Source: Pleomorphomonas sp. NRK KF1
Lineage (GTDB): Bacteria; Pseudomonadota; Alphaproteobacteria; Rhizobiales; Pleomorphomonadaceae
NCBI RefSeq assembly: GCF_023721755.1
Contig: NZ_JAMDLH010000001.1
Coordinates: forward strand, 186,001-250,000
Length of the DNA: 64,000 bases
Direction of reading: 5' to 3'
Shown here: positions 31,884 through 40,595 of the stretch, piece after piece
Layout of the letters: every line of letters starts with the position of its first letter
How positions within the stretch are numbered: the stretch's first letter is position 1
Translations under genes and position numbers: made by a program
Notes under the pieces: generated by a model
What the model saw: only the letters and a program-made list of their open reading frames with translations
Database searches by the model: none
Told to the model about the DNA's origin: nothing

Positions 31884-33239
31884 ATGGCGGCCAATCCCAA
31901 GATCACCTTCATCGGTGCCGGTTCGACGGTGTTCATGAAGAACATCCTCGGCGACGTGCTGCACCGGCCGGCGCTGAAGGGCGCGACCATCGCCCTGATG
32001 GACGTCAACGAGAAGCGTCTGGCGGAAAGCGAGATGGTCGTCGGCCGTCTCGTCAAGCTGCTTGATGCGCCGGCGAAGGTCGAAACCTACACCGATCGCC
32101 GCAAGGCGCTCGATGGTGCCGACTTCGTCGTCGTGGCCTTCCAGATTGGCGGCTACAAGCCGGCCACGGTCACCGACTTCGAAGTGCCCAAGAAATACGG
32201 CCTGCGCCAGACCATCGCCGACACGCTGGGCGTTGGCGGCATCATGCGCGGCATTCGCACCGTTCCGCATCTCTGGGCGATCTGCGCCGACATGATGGAG
32301 GTCTGCCCGAACGCCGTGCTGCTCCAATACGTCAATCCGATGGCGATCAACACCTGGGCGATCTCGGCCAAGTATCCGAAGATCAGGCAGGTCGGCCTCT
32401 GCCACTCGGTGCAGGGTACCGCCGAGGAATTGGCGCGCGACCTGGAAATCCCGATTTCGGAGATCCGCTACCGGGCGGCCGGCATCAACCACATGGCCTT
32501 CTACCTGAAGTTCGAGCACCGGCAGGCGGACGGCAGCTATCGCAACCTTTATCCCGATCTGGTGCGCGGCTATCGCGAGGGACGCTACCCCAAGCCGTCG
32601 AGCTGGAACCCGCGCTGCCCCAACAAGGTGCGCTACGAGATGTTGACGCGGCTCGGCTACTTCGTCACCGAAAGCTCCGAGCATTTCGCCGAGTATACGC
32701 CGTGGTTCATCAAGGAAGGCCGCGACGACCTGATCGAGAAGTTCGGCATCCCGCTCGACGAGTACCCCAAGCGCTGCGTCGAGCAGATCGCCCGCTGGGA
32801 GAAGGATCTCGAGGCGCTGAAGGCCTCAGATACCGTCGAGGTGAAGGAGAGCCACGAGTATGCCTCGCAGATCATCAATTCGGTCTGGACGGGCGAACCG
32901 TCGGTGATCTACGGCAATGTCCGCAACAACGGCTGCATCACCTCCCTGCCGGACTATTGCGCCGCTGAGGTTCCCTGCCTCGTCGACGCCTCGGGCATTC
33001 AGCCGACCTATATCGGCGACCTGCCGCCGCAACTCACGGCTTTGATCCGCACCAACGTCAACGTCCAGGAGCTGACGGTGGCGGCGCTGATGACCGAGAA
33101 CCGCGAGCACCTCTACCACGCGGCCATGATGGACCCGCATACGGCTGCCGAACTCGATCTCGACCAGATCTGGTCGCTGGTCGACGATCTCTGCCGCGCT
33201 CATGGCGACATGCTGCCGGCATGGGCCCGTCTCGGCTGA
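31884..33239 (+). CDS. melA: Alpha-galactosidase, GH4 family (MelA type)
   Basis: This 451-residue cytoplasmic enzyme closely follows Escherichia coli MelA: PKITFIGAGSTVFMKNILGD at the N-terminus, QTIADTLGVGGIMR, YVNPMAINTWAI, QVGLCHSVQGTAEELARDL and GINHMAFYLKFE. These include the NAD+-binding loop and the Cys and His metal ligands of GH4. It would split melibiose and raffinose-type sugars imported by the Agp transporter. GGAGGA precedes the ATG at 31884. It is the last gene of the operon, and a triple-hairpin terminator follows. Confidence 0.93.
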   Translation: MAANPKITFIGAGSTVFMKNILGDVLHRPALKGATIALMDVNEKRLAESEMVVGRLVKLLDAPAKVETYTDRRKALDGADFVVVAFQIGGYKPATVTDFEVPKKYGLRQTIADTLGVGGIMRGIRTVPHLWAICADMMEVCPNAVLLQYVNPMAINTWAISAKYPKIRQVGLCHSVQGTAEELARDLEIPISEIRYRAAGINHMAFYLKFEHRQADGSYRNLYPDLVRGYREGRYPKPSSWNPRCPNKVRYEMLTRLGYFVTESSEHFAEYTPWFIKEGRDDLIEKFGIPLDEYPKRCVEQIARWEKDLEALKASDTVEVKESHEYASQIINSVWTGEPSVIYGNVRNNGCITSLPDYCAAEVPCLVDASGIQPTYIGDLPPQLTALIRTNVNVQELTVAALMTENREHLYHAAMMDPHTAAELDLDQIWSLVDDLCRAHGDMLPAWARLG

Positions 33240-33253
33240 GATCGCCCGGCAAT

Positions 33254-33379
33254 CGGGGGCGGAGACCGTCCGCTCCCGAGCCTCTTCCCGCCGCCTGCTT
33301 CAGTTCCTCCCGAAGCGGGCGGCGGCTCCAGCGACGCGGGACGCCGGCATCGTGGGATCGGCGTCCCGCGTTTGTTTTT
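33254..33379 (+). terminator. Tandem hairpins ending the alpha-galactoside operon
   Basis: Three hairpins follow melA: CGGGGGCGGA/TCCGCTCCCG (33254-33263 with 33269-33278, one G-U); a 14-bp stem (33288-33301 with 33312-33325, one G-U); and a perfect 13-bp stem ACGCGGGACGCCG/CGGCGTCCCGCGT (33334-33346 with 33359-33371) followed by TTGTTTTT. The third is a classic Rho-independent terminator. The rest of the gap, to 33636, shows no gene. Confidence 0.85.
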
Positions 33380-33636
33380 GGCTCCGTCATCTCCTCCGCC
33401 GATGTTTCCACACAGCGCCCCTCGCCAGCCCGGCAACGCCTTCATCCCTTAGTCGGGTTCCATGCCGGCTGCCGCTTGCCCGTATTGCCAAGCCTTGAAA
33501 ACAGGCACATTCTTGCCTTGTCGGTCATCGCAGGAGGGGTGTCCGACCCGAGAGTGAGCGCTCCGCAGTCCCGGGAATCGGGGGCTGCGGAATTGGACGG
33601 GCGAGAACATAACGGAAACATATCTGGAGGTCAGCC

Positions 33637-35709
33637 ATGTCAGGACATACCGGAACCACCACCGACGGCAGAGCAGCCGGCCCCCGTTGCGTTGCCATCG
33701 TGGGGCCTCACGGCAGCGGCAAGACGACGCTTCTCGAGGCGATCCTCGAGCGGACGGGGGCAATTCCGAAGGCCGGCAACGTGGCGGCGGGCAGCAGCGT
33801 TGGCGACCGTTCCAAGGAAGCGCGCGCCCACGGCATGGGCATAGACCTCAACGCCGCTGACGCCGAGTTCCTGGGCGACCGCTACACCTTCCTCGACTGT
33901 CCGGGCTTTGTTGAGTTCTCATTCGAGATGCAGCCGGTCCTGGCCGTCGCCGACGTGGCGGTGGTCGTCTGCGAGGCAGACGAGAAGAAGATCCCGGCCT
34001 TGCAACTGGTGCTCCGGCAGCTCGAAGCGGCGGGCGTTCCCCACGTGCTGTTTGTCAACAAGATCGACAAGGCCGACGCCACGCTTCGCGACACCCTGAA
34101 GCTGATGCAGTCGGCATCGACCACGCCGTTGGTGTTGCGCCAGATTCCGATCTGGAAGGATGGCGCGGCCATCGGCACCATCGAGCTGGCCCTCGAACGG
34201 GCGCTGGTCTACCGCGAACACGCCGAAAGCCAGGAAGTACCCATTCCCTCCGATCATCAGGCCGACGAGCTGGCTGCTCGCTATGAGATGCTGGAGCGCC
34301 TCGCCGACTATGACGACGACCTGATGGAAGAGCTGCTGACCGACGTCGCTCCCGATCGGAGCCAGATCTTCCAGGATCTGCGCAAGGAAATGCGGTCCGG
34401 GCAGATCACGCCGGTGTTCGTCGGCTCGGCGGAGCGGGGTAACGGCATCACCCGCCTTATGAAGGCGTTGCGCCATGACGCCGCCGGCATCGAGGAAACG
34501 CGAGCGCGACTTGGGCTCGCCGATGGGGCCGAAGCCATCGTTCAGGTGGCCAAGACCGTGCAGACGTCGCATGCCGGCAAGCTCTCTATCGTTCGTGTGC
34601 TTTCCGGCAAGCTGACCGATGGCCTGGCGTTGACGGCCGCCGATGGCGCTACGGGCCGTGTATCCGGCCTATATGCGCTCGGGACCGGAACGCCGAGCAA
34701 GGTGCCCGAGGCGATCGCCGGCTCTGTGGTCGGCATCGGCAAGGTCGATCCCGCCGAGACCGGCTTGACGCTGTCGTCCGGCAAGACGCCGCCGAAGGAA
34801 CTGGTGCCGCTCGTTCCTCCGTCGCCGGTCATCTCCATGGTGGTGGCTCCCAAGGAAGCCAAGGATGACGTCAAGTTGTCGACGGCGCTGGGACGTCTCG
34901 CTGAGGAAGATCCGTCGCTGGTCGTGGTGCAGGACGCCGATACGGCGGAGACAAGGATCGAGGGGCAGGGGGAAATGCACCTGCGCGTTCAGCTCGAACG
35001 CTTGCAGAACCGGTTCGGCGTTGCCGTGGTGACGCGCGATCCCGTTATTCCCTACCGGGAGACCATCAAGTCGTCGATCACCGTGCGCGGCCGCCACAAG
35101 AAGCAATCGGGCGGTCACGGTCAGTTCGGCGATTGCGTCTTGACGATCGAGCCGCAGGGGCGCGGCGAGGGCTTCGCTTTCGCTGAAGTGGTTACCGGTG
35201 GCGCCGTGCCGAAGAACTACTTCCCGGCGATCGAAGAAGGCGTCGTCGAAAGCCTGAAGCGCGGTGCCCTCGGCTTCCCGCTGGTCGACGTCAAGGTGAC
35301 GCTGTCCGATGGTTCGTTCCACCCCGTCGATAGTTCCGACATGGCCTTCAAGACGGCGGCCGGCATCGGCATGCGCGAAGGACTGCCACAATGCTCGCCG
35401 GTGCTGCTGGAGCCGATCCTCAGGGTGAAGTTCTACGGGCCGAGCGAGTTTACCGCTCGCATCAACCAGATCGTCACCGGCCGGCGTGGCCAGTTGCTCG
35501 GCTTCGACGGCCGCGAAGGCTGGCAGGGCTGGGATGTGACGGAAGCGTTGATCCCGCAGGCGGAGATGGGCATGCTGATCGTCGAACTCAGGTCGGCGAC
35601 GGCCGGCGTCGGCACCTTCGAGGCGGCCTTCGATCACCTGCAGGAGATCACCGGCCCGGTGGCGCAGAAGGTGGTCGACAAGCGCAAGACGGAACTTGCC
35701 GCTGCGTAA
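33637..35709 (+). CDS. Elongation factor G-like GTPase
   Basis: This 690-residue protein has EF-G domain order. G1 is GPHGSGKT (23-30), G3 is DCPG (87-90) and G4 is NKID (141-144). It has domains II and III, and a domain IV with KQSGGHGQFGDCVLTIEP. It is the alphaproteobacterial EF-G-like paralogue and not the main translocase. Canonical EF-G has DTPGH at G3, whereas here it is DCPGF, so the catalytic histidine is Phe91. The switch I RGIT motif is also absent (HGMGIDL instead). No rpsL, rpsG or tuf genes are nearby. GGAGG lies 5-6 bases before the ATG. Its cellular role is not established. Confidence 0.88.
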   Translation: MSGHTGTTTDGRAAGPRCVAIVGPHGSGKTTLLEAILERTGAIPKAGNVAAGSSVGDRSKEARAHGMGIDLNAADAEFLGDRYTFLDCPGFVEFSFEMQPVLAVADVAVVVCEADEKKIPALQLVLRQLEAAGVPHVLFVNKIDKADATLRDTLKLMQSASTTPLVLRQIPIWKDGAAIGTIELALERALVYREHAESQEVPIPSDHQADELAARYEMLERLADYDDDLMEELLTDVAPDRSQIFQDLRKEMRSGQITPVFVGSAERGNGITRLMKALRHDAAGIEETRARLGLADGAEAIVQVAKTVQTSHAGKLSIVRVLSGKLTDGLALTAADGATGRVSGLYALGTGTPSKVPEAIAGSVVGIGKVDPAETGLTLSSGKTPPKELVPLVPPSPVISMVVAPKEAKDDVKLSTALGRLAEEDPSLVVVQDADTAETRIEGQGEMHLRVQLERLQNRFGVAVVTRDPVIPYRETIKSSITVRGRHKKQSGGHGQFGDCVLTIEPQGRGEGFAFAEVVTGGAVPKNYFPAIEEGVVESLKRGALGFPLVDVKVTLSDGSFHPVDSSDMAFKTAAGIGMREGLPQCSPVLLEPILRVKFYGPSEFTARINQIVTGRRGQLLGFDGREGWQGWDVTEALIPQAEMGMLIVELRSATAGVGTFEAAFDHLQEITGPVAQKVVDKRKTELAAA

Positions 35710-35736
35710 GCCGGCATCGGAGACTGTAACGAGAAG

Positions 35737-35756
35737 GGGGGCGCCAAGGCGCCCCC
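35737..35756. terminator. Bidirectional hairpin between the EF-G-like gene and pflA
   Basis: GGGGGCGCC (35737-35745) pairs with GGCGCCCCC (35748-35756) around AA. It lies between two convergent genes, with short T-containing stretches on both sides (AAAGTCTTTG on plus, CTTCTCGTT on minus). It probably ends both transcripts. Confidence 0.6.
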
Positions 35757-35788
35757 AAAGTCTTTGAGCAGAACGAGCTGCAATCGTC

Positions 35789-36613
35789 TCAACCGGCCTT
35801 CAGGCCGTGGTCACGAAAGATCGAGCGGACCTTTTCGACCAGTTCGCCAGACGGCGGCTCGGTCTCGGCCAGCTTGTATTCGCGGCCGCATTCCTTCCAC
35901 TTGAACTCGCCGAGCTTGTGGAAGGGCAGCACGTCGACACGCTCGACAACGCCGAGTTCGGCGGCGAAGGCTGCCAGCCCCTCGATCTCGTCCAGCTTGT
36001 CGGTCAGGCCCGGAACCAGCACGTAGCGCAGCCAGATCTTCTTGCCCTTGGCCGACAGGCGGCGGGCAAAGTCGAGTGTTGGCTGCAGTTGGGCGCCGGT
36101 CACCTCGAAGTAGGTTTCCTCGGTGAAAGCCTTGATGTCGAGCAGCACCAGATCGATGTCCTCGAGCATCTCGTCGGTGACGCGCTTGCCCAGGAAGCCG
36201 GAGGTATCGAGCGCCGTATGAAGGCCCATCGCCTTGGCGGCGTGGAAGATTTCGGCGGTGAACTCAACCTGCGTGAGCGGCTCGCCGCCCGTGATGGTGA
36301 TGCCCCCCTTGGCGCGCTTCAGGAAGTTGGAATAGCTGGCCATCTCGGCAACAATCTCGCGGACCGAGGTCTCCTTGCCCTTGCGCATATGCCAGGTGTC
36401 GGGGTTATGGCAGTAGAGGCAGCGGAGCGGGCAACCGGAGACGAACAGCACGTAGCGGATGCCGGGGCCGTCCACGGCGCCACCGGCTTCCTTCGAATGA
36501 ACGAAGCCGTGGGCGACCGGCCGGCGGGCAGGGTGGGCATGCCCGCCGTCGGCATGGACCGGGGCGCCGCCATGGGCGTCCCGGATGTCGAGAAGGTTAG
36601 TTTGATGCGCCAT
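35789..36613 (-). CDS. pflA: Pyruvate formate-lyase activating enzyme
   Basis: This radical-SAM enzyme installs the glycyl radical on PflB under anaerobiosis. The cluster motif is CPLRCLYC (Cys61, 65, 68 from the chosen start), after [25 protein letters not shown] is the SAM-binding GGE region. The N-terminus carries an extra ~30 residues rich in His (about seven) that Escherichia coli PflA lacks. The start at 36613 gives 274 residues; an ATG at 36634 adds 7 and neither has a clear ribosome-binding site. Both overlap the end of pflB, so translation is coupled. Confidence 0.92.
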   Translation of the reverse strand: MAHQTNLLDIRDAHGGAPVHADGGHAHPARRPVAHGFVHSKEAGGAVDGPGIRYVLFVSGCPLRCLYCHNPDTWHMRKGKETSVREIVAEMASYSNFLKRAKGGITITGGEPLTQVEFTAEIFHAAKAMGLHTALDTSGFLGKRVTDEMLEDIDLVLLDIKAFTEETYFEVTGAQLQPTLDFARRLSAKGKKIWLRYVLVPGLTDKLDEIEGLAAFAAELGVVERVDVLPFHKLGEFKWKECGREYKLAETEPPSGELVEKVRSIFRDHGLKAG

Positions 36614-38882
36614 GGAAGGTCCGGCTGATGACATCGAGCTGCTGCTCGCGCGTCAGCTTGATGAAGTTCACCGCGTAGCCCGACACGCGGATGGTCAGCT
36701 GCGGATAGAGCTCGGGATGCTCCATGGCGTCGACCAGCGTCTCGCGGTCGAACACGTTGACGTTGATGTGATGGCCGCCCTGCAGGAAGTAGCCGCTGAG
36801 CAGGTTGTCGAGGTTGTTCACCCGATCCTCTTCGGTGGAGCCCAAAGCGGACGGCACGATCGAGAAGGTGTAGCTGATGCCATCCTGCGCGTGGGCATAG
36901 GGCAGCTTGGCGACCGAAGCCATGGAGGCGACGGCACCGTTCTTGTCGCGCCCGTGCATCGGGTTGGCACCCGGCGCGAAGGGCTGGCCGGCCTTGCGGC
37001 CATCGGGGGTGTTGCCCGTCTTCTTGCCGTAGACGACGTTGGAGGTGATCGTCAGGATCGACTGGGTCGGCATGGCATTGCGATAGGTCTTGTGCTTGCG
37101 GATGCAGCCCATGAACGTCTCGGTCAGCCAGACGGCGATGTCGTCGACACGGTCGTCGTTGTTGCCGAAGGCGGGATAATCGCCCTCGATCTCGAAGTCG
37201 GTGGCAAGGCCGCGCTCGTCGCGGATGATCTTGACCTTGGCGTACTTGATCGCGCTGAGGCTGTCGGCGGCGACCGACAGGCCGGCGATGCCGCAGGCCA
37301 TGGTCCTCAGGATGTCGCGGTCGTGCAGCGCCATCTCGATCCGCTCGTACATGTACTTGTCATGCATGTAATGGATGGAGTTCAGCGCGTTGACGTAGAC
37401 GCGGGCGAGCCACTCCATCATGGGAATGAGCTTGGCCTTGACGTCCTCGTAGTCGAGGTACTCGCCGACGACGGGAGCGAAGGTGGGGCCGACCTGCGCA
37501 CCGCTCTTCTCGTCGCGACCGCCGTTGATCGCGTAGAGCAGGGTCTTGGCGAGGTTGGCGCGGGCGCCGAAGAACTGCATCTGCTTGCCGATGCGCATGG
37601 CGGACACGCAGCAGGCGATTCCGTAGTCGTCGCCCCAGTAGGGACGCATCAGGTCGTCGTTCTCGTACTGGATCGACGAGGTCCTGATGGAGGTCTCGGC
37701 GCAGAAGTCGCGGAAGCCCTTCGGCAGATGCTCGGACCAAAGCACGGTCAGGTTCGGCTCGGGGGCCGGTCCCAGCGTGTTCAGCGTGTTCAGCATGCGG
37801 AACGACGACTTGGTCACCAGCGGGCGGCCGTCGATGGCCATGCCGCCGATCGACTCGGTGACCCAGGTCGGGTCGCCGGAGAACAGCTGGTCGTACTCCG
37901 GCGTCCTCAGGAAGCGGACGATGCGGAGCTTCATGACGAAGTGGTCGAACAGCTCCTGCGCCTCGGCCTCGTTGAGTTCGCCTTCGGCGATGTCGCGCTG
38001 GATGAAGATGTCGAGGAAGCTGGAGACGCGGCCGAGCGACATGGCGGCGCCGTTGGCTTCCTTCACCGCGGCGAGATAGGCGAGATAGGTCCACTGCACC
38101 GCTTCACGGCCGTTGACGGCCGGGCGGGTGAGATCGAAGCCATAGATCTCGCCGAGCTTGACGAGCTCCTTGAGGGCCTTGATCTGCTCGGCAGTCTCCT
38201 CGCGAGCGCGCAGCACGTCCTCGTCGATGGTGGCGAGTTCGAAGCTCTTGAGCTGGGTCTGCTTGTCCTCGATCAGCCGGTTGACACCGTAGAGGGCGAC
38301 GCGGCGATAGTCGCCGATGATGCGGCCACGACCATAGGCGTCGGGCAGGCCGGTGATAACGCCGGACTTGCGGCAGGCGAGCATTTCGGGGGTGTAGACG
38401 TCGAAGACCGCGTCGTTGTGGGTCTTGCGGAGCTTGGGGAACACCTTGTCGAGGGAAGCGTCAGCCTTGAAGCCATAGGCCTCCAACCCGTTCTTGACCA
38501 TGCGGTAGCCGCCGAACGGCATGATGGCGCGCTTGAGCGGTGCATCGGTCTGAAGGCCGACGATCTGCTCGAGATCCTCGGCGATATAGCCGGCCTTGTG
38601 CGAGGTGATGGAGGAAGGAGTGGAAACGTCGACGTCCAGCACGCCGCCCTTGTCGCGCTCGGCCTTGAGCTGAAGCTTCAGCTTCTCCCAAAGGTCGGCG
38701 GTGCGGGGCGTGATGCCGGCGAGGAAGCTGGCGTCGCCCTCAAAGGGGGTCACGTTGGCGATGATGAAGCTGCGGACGTCGATCTCGCGGGTCCAGGTGC
38801 CCGGAAGAAAGCCGCGCCAGGGGTCCTGGGCGGAGAGTTCCGTGTCGATCGTGTCGAACGGTTCGCGCGCATAGACATTCAT
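36597..38882 (-). CDS. pflB: Formate C-acetyltransferase (pyruvate formate-lyase)
   Basis: It converts pyruvate and CoA to acetyl-CoA and formate without oxygen. All catalytic parts of this 761-residue enzyme are present: the adjacent cysteines in [12 protein letters not shown] at residues 424-425 and the glycyl radical site RVSGYAVNF with Gly735. Length and positions match Escherichia coli PflB (418/419 and 734). CTGGAGAG precedes the ATG. It is the first gene of a pflB-pflA pair. AdhE and FocA in the same cluster would handle its acetyl-CoA and formate. Confidence 0.96.
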   Translation of the reverse strand: MNVYAREPFDTIDTELSAQDPWRGFLPGTWTREIDVRSFIIANVTPFEGDASFLAGITPRTADLWEKLKLQLKAERDKGGVLDVDVSTPSSITSHKAGYIAEDLEQIVGLQTDAPLKRAIMPFGGYRMVKNGLEAYGFKADASLDKVFPKLRKTHNDAVFDVYTPEMLACRKSGVITGLPDAYGRGRIIGDYRRVALYGVNRLIEDKQTQLKSFELATIDEDVLRAREETAEQIKALKELVKLGEIYGFDLTRPAVNGREAVQWTYLAYLAAVKEANGAAMSLGRVSSFLDIFIQRDIAEGELNEAEAQELFDHFVMKLRIVRFLRTPEYDQLFSGDPTWVTESIGGMAIDGRPLVTKSSFRMLNTLNTLGPAPEPNLTVLWSEHLPKGFRDFCAETSIRTSSIQYENDDLMRPYWGDDYGIACCVSAMRIGKQMQFFGARANLAKTLLYAINGGRDEKSGAQVGPTFAPVVGEYLDYEDVKAKLIPMMEWLARVYVNALNSIHYMHDKYMYERIEMALHDRDILRTMACGIAGLSVAADSLSAIKYAKVKIIRDERGLATDFEIEGDYPAFGNNDDRVDDIAVWLTETFMGCIRKHKTYRNAMPTQSILTITSNVVYGKKTGNTPDGRKAGQPFAPGANPMHGRDKNGAVASMASVAKLPYAHAQDGISYTFSIVPSALGSTEEDRVNNLDNLLSGYFLQGGHHINVNVFDRETLVDAMEHPELYPQLTIRVSGYAVNFIKLTREQQLDVISRTFHGASN

Positions 38883-39320
38883 GGCTTTCTCTCCAGTTTT
38901 ATCACCAGCTCGATGGCCGGAAAGTTATGCGTCCGAGAACGTATAACATAAATCACTTACGTAGTCCTGCGAAATCAAGGTGATTTGCAAGCGCTTCGCA
39001 CCCTTCATGTAATATATGAGTTCGAAGGTTAAGTAAGTAATCCTGCGCTATTGCCGGGCTTCCAGACCGGGCGCGCGTTGCCTGAAGATCAGCCCTTCGT
39101 GAACTGCATACACGCTCTGGATGCAGTCGAGTTTCGGCGGCTGTTGATCGCACCGCAGGCGGGCGGCTTGGGTTGGGAAACTGAAACCTTTTAGAAAATC
39201 GCCAAATAGTGCGATTTTTGAAAACATGAAGAAAATCAGCCAAATTTCAGGGCTTGAGAATGATCCGCAATAGAGTCGGGGTGGCTGCAAGAGCGTCTTT
39301 CGCAGGCTGGAGGTGGACAA
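38883..39320. other. Intergenic region upstream of pflB
   Basis: These ~440 bp between the focA terminator and pflB hold no credible gene; the one small open frame (38953-39243, minus) has no coding character. They should contain the pflB promoter. Visible structures are a short AAATCA-AGG-TGATTT inverted repeat at 38972-38986 and the longer repeat at 39195-39218. I found no full TTGAT-N4-ATCAA FNR/FixK box. Confidence 0.5.
39195..39218. repeat. Inverted repeat AAAATCGC-N8-GCGATTTT
   Basis: Perfect 8-bp arms (39195-39202 and 39211-39218) flank CAAATAGT. The A-rich left and T-rich right ends would let it work as a weak two-way terminator or as a protein-binding site in the pflB upstream region. 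Confidence 0.45.
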
Positions 39321-39349
39321 CTAAAAAGAGAAGGCCCCGATGGGGCCTT
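39321..39349 (-). terminator. Rho-independent terminator after focA
   Basis: On the minus strand, AAGGCCCC and GGGGCCTT pair around a 3-nt loop (39331-39338 with 39342-39349), followed by CTCTTTTTAG. It lies about 95 bp beyond the focA stop. Confidence 0.8.
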
Positions 39350-39444
39350 CCGTTGTTCATTCTGTTGTCGTGTCCGAGCCATGCAGGCCTGCGGAGCAGC
39401 GTTGCATGCGATGCAGCGCCACGCGGTCGAACAATTCCAAATGG

Positions 39445-40356
39445 TTATCCGTTTCGGGCAGGGCTGCCCTGCACTCGGCGCGGTTCTGCCTTCGGCAGCG
39501 GGGTCAGGCCGCCCAGTGCCTTGCGATAGACCAGCCAGTAGATGCCGCCCACGAAGGCCGCGCCGCCGACAATGTTGCCGAGCGTGGCAGGGATGATGTT
39601 GTGGGCGATCGCGCCGAGGGTCAGCACCGACGCATCCACGCCTTCGGGAGCGTGGCCGGTCTGAACGAGGATCCAGGCGTAAGGCAGGATGAACATGTTG
39701 GCGACGCAGTGTTCGAATCCGGCGGCGATGAAGGCCGTGACCGGCAGGACCATGCCGAACAGCTTGTCGGTCACCGACCGGCCGGCGTAGCTGAGCCAGA
39801 CGGCAAGGCAGACCAGTATGTTGCAGAGCACGCCCTTGAAGAAGATCGTGACCACATCGGGCGCCACCTTGCCGGCGGCCAGCTTGATGAGCCCGGCGCC
39901 GAAGCCGTCGTTGTTCAGTGCCGATGTGTGAGCCATGTAGATCAGGAAGACGAGGCCGAGCGCGCCGACCAGGTTGCCGAGCCAGATGATCGCCCAGTTG
40001 CGAAGCACCTCAAGGGTGCCGAGCTGACGGTTGGCCCAGGCCATGACGATCAGGCAGTTGCCCGTGAACAGCTCCGCGCCGCCGATCATGACCAAGGCCA
40101 GGCCCAGGGTGAAGACGAGGCCGCCGAGAAGGCGCTGGGCGGCAAAGCCGAGCGTCGAATCCGCAAGCACGACTCCGAAGAACACCGCGCCAAGTCCGAT
40201 CGATCCGCCTGCGACGACCGCCAGAGCCGCGCTGGCCAGGGCCGGCATGCGCGCTTTCTTGACGCCGAGCTTCTCGACCTTGTCCTGGATCTCGGCTGGC
40301 GCGTAGGCATCGAGGCCGAGGATTGTGTTGGCCTGTCCGGGCGCGGTGTTCGCCAT
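39445..40356 (-). CDS. focA: Formate/nitrite transporter FocA
   Basis: This 303-residue inner-membrane channel has six expected helices and the FNT signatures GGAELFTGNCLIVMAW, GFEHCVANMFILPYAW and AHNIIPATLGNIVGG. FocA exports formate made by PflB and can re-import it at low pH. It lies downstream of pflB-pflA in the cluster but is separated from pflB by a terminator and a long gap, so it is probably transcribed on its own or from pyk. Confidence 0.93.
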   Translation of the reverse strand: MANTAPGQANTILGLDAYAPAEIQDKVEKLGVKKARMPALASAALAVVAGGSIGLGAVFFGVVLADSTLGFAAQRLLGGLVFTLGLALVMIGGAELFTGNCLIVMAWANRQLGTLEVLRNWAIIWLGNLVGALGLVFLIYMAHTSALNNDGFGAGLIKLAAGKVAPDVVTIFFKGVLCNILVCLAVWLSYAGRSVTDKLFGMVLPVTAFIAAGFEHCVANMFILPYAWILVQTGHAPEGVDASVLTLGAIAHNIIPATLGNIVGGAAFVGGIYWLVYRKALGGLTPLPKAEPRRVQGSPARNG

Positions 40357-40595
40357 TTGGGGTGTCTCCGGTTCAACTTTTTCGCCGCCAGCGATACCGC
40401 CAGATGGGCAAATGTAAAGAGGAGGGAATTACGCAGCTTTCGTCGTGCCGGCGGTGGCCCGGCGGCTTCTGTGCCAATGACATCGTGCGTCCCGCCAGCG
40501 GCGCGTGACGCCAGCGGGATGTGAGGCCGTTTTTCCCGGCGATCGTCGGCTGTTGCAAGCCGCATCGCACCGGGCGGAACAAGGTCTTGGGTCGA

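Noticed and set aside
36612-38951. Open frame of about 780 codons on the plus strand opposite pflB
   Set aside because: pflB on the other strand has all catalytic residues; the antisense product has only composition bias.
38949-39050. Repeated GTA(G/A)TCCTGCG segments near the pflB promoter
   Set aside because: Two 11-base near-copies are too short and too few to call a repeat or operator pair.
38953-39243. Possible small gene (96 codons, minus) upstream of pflB
   Set aside because: It has no ribosome-binding site, starts inside an inverted repeat, and its composition is unlike the neighbouring genes.
39254-39267. FNR-like sequence TTGAG-N4-ATCCG near the fermentation genes
   Set aside because: Only 7 of 10 consensus positions match and it is about 370 bp from pflB, so it is no better than chance.
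40489-40518. Terminator-like repeat downstream of pyk
   Set aside because: The stem has a two-base internal mismatch and no T-run on either strand.
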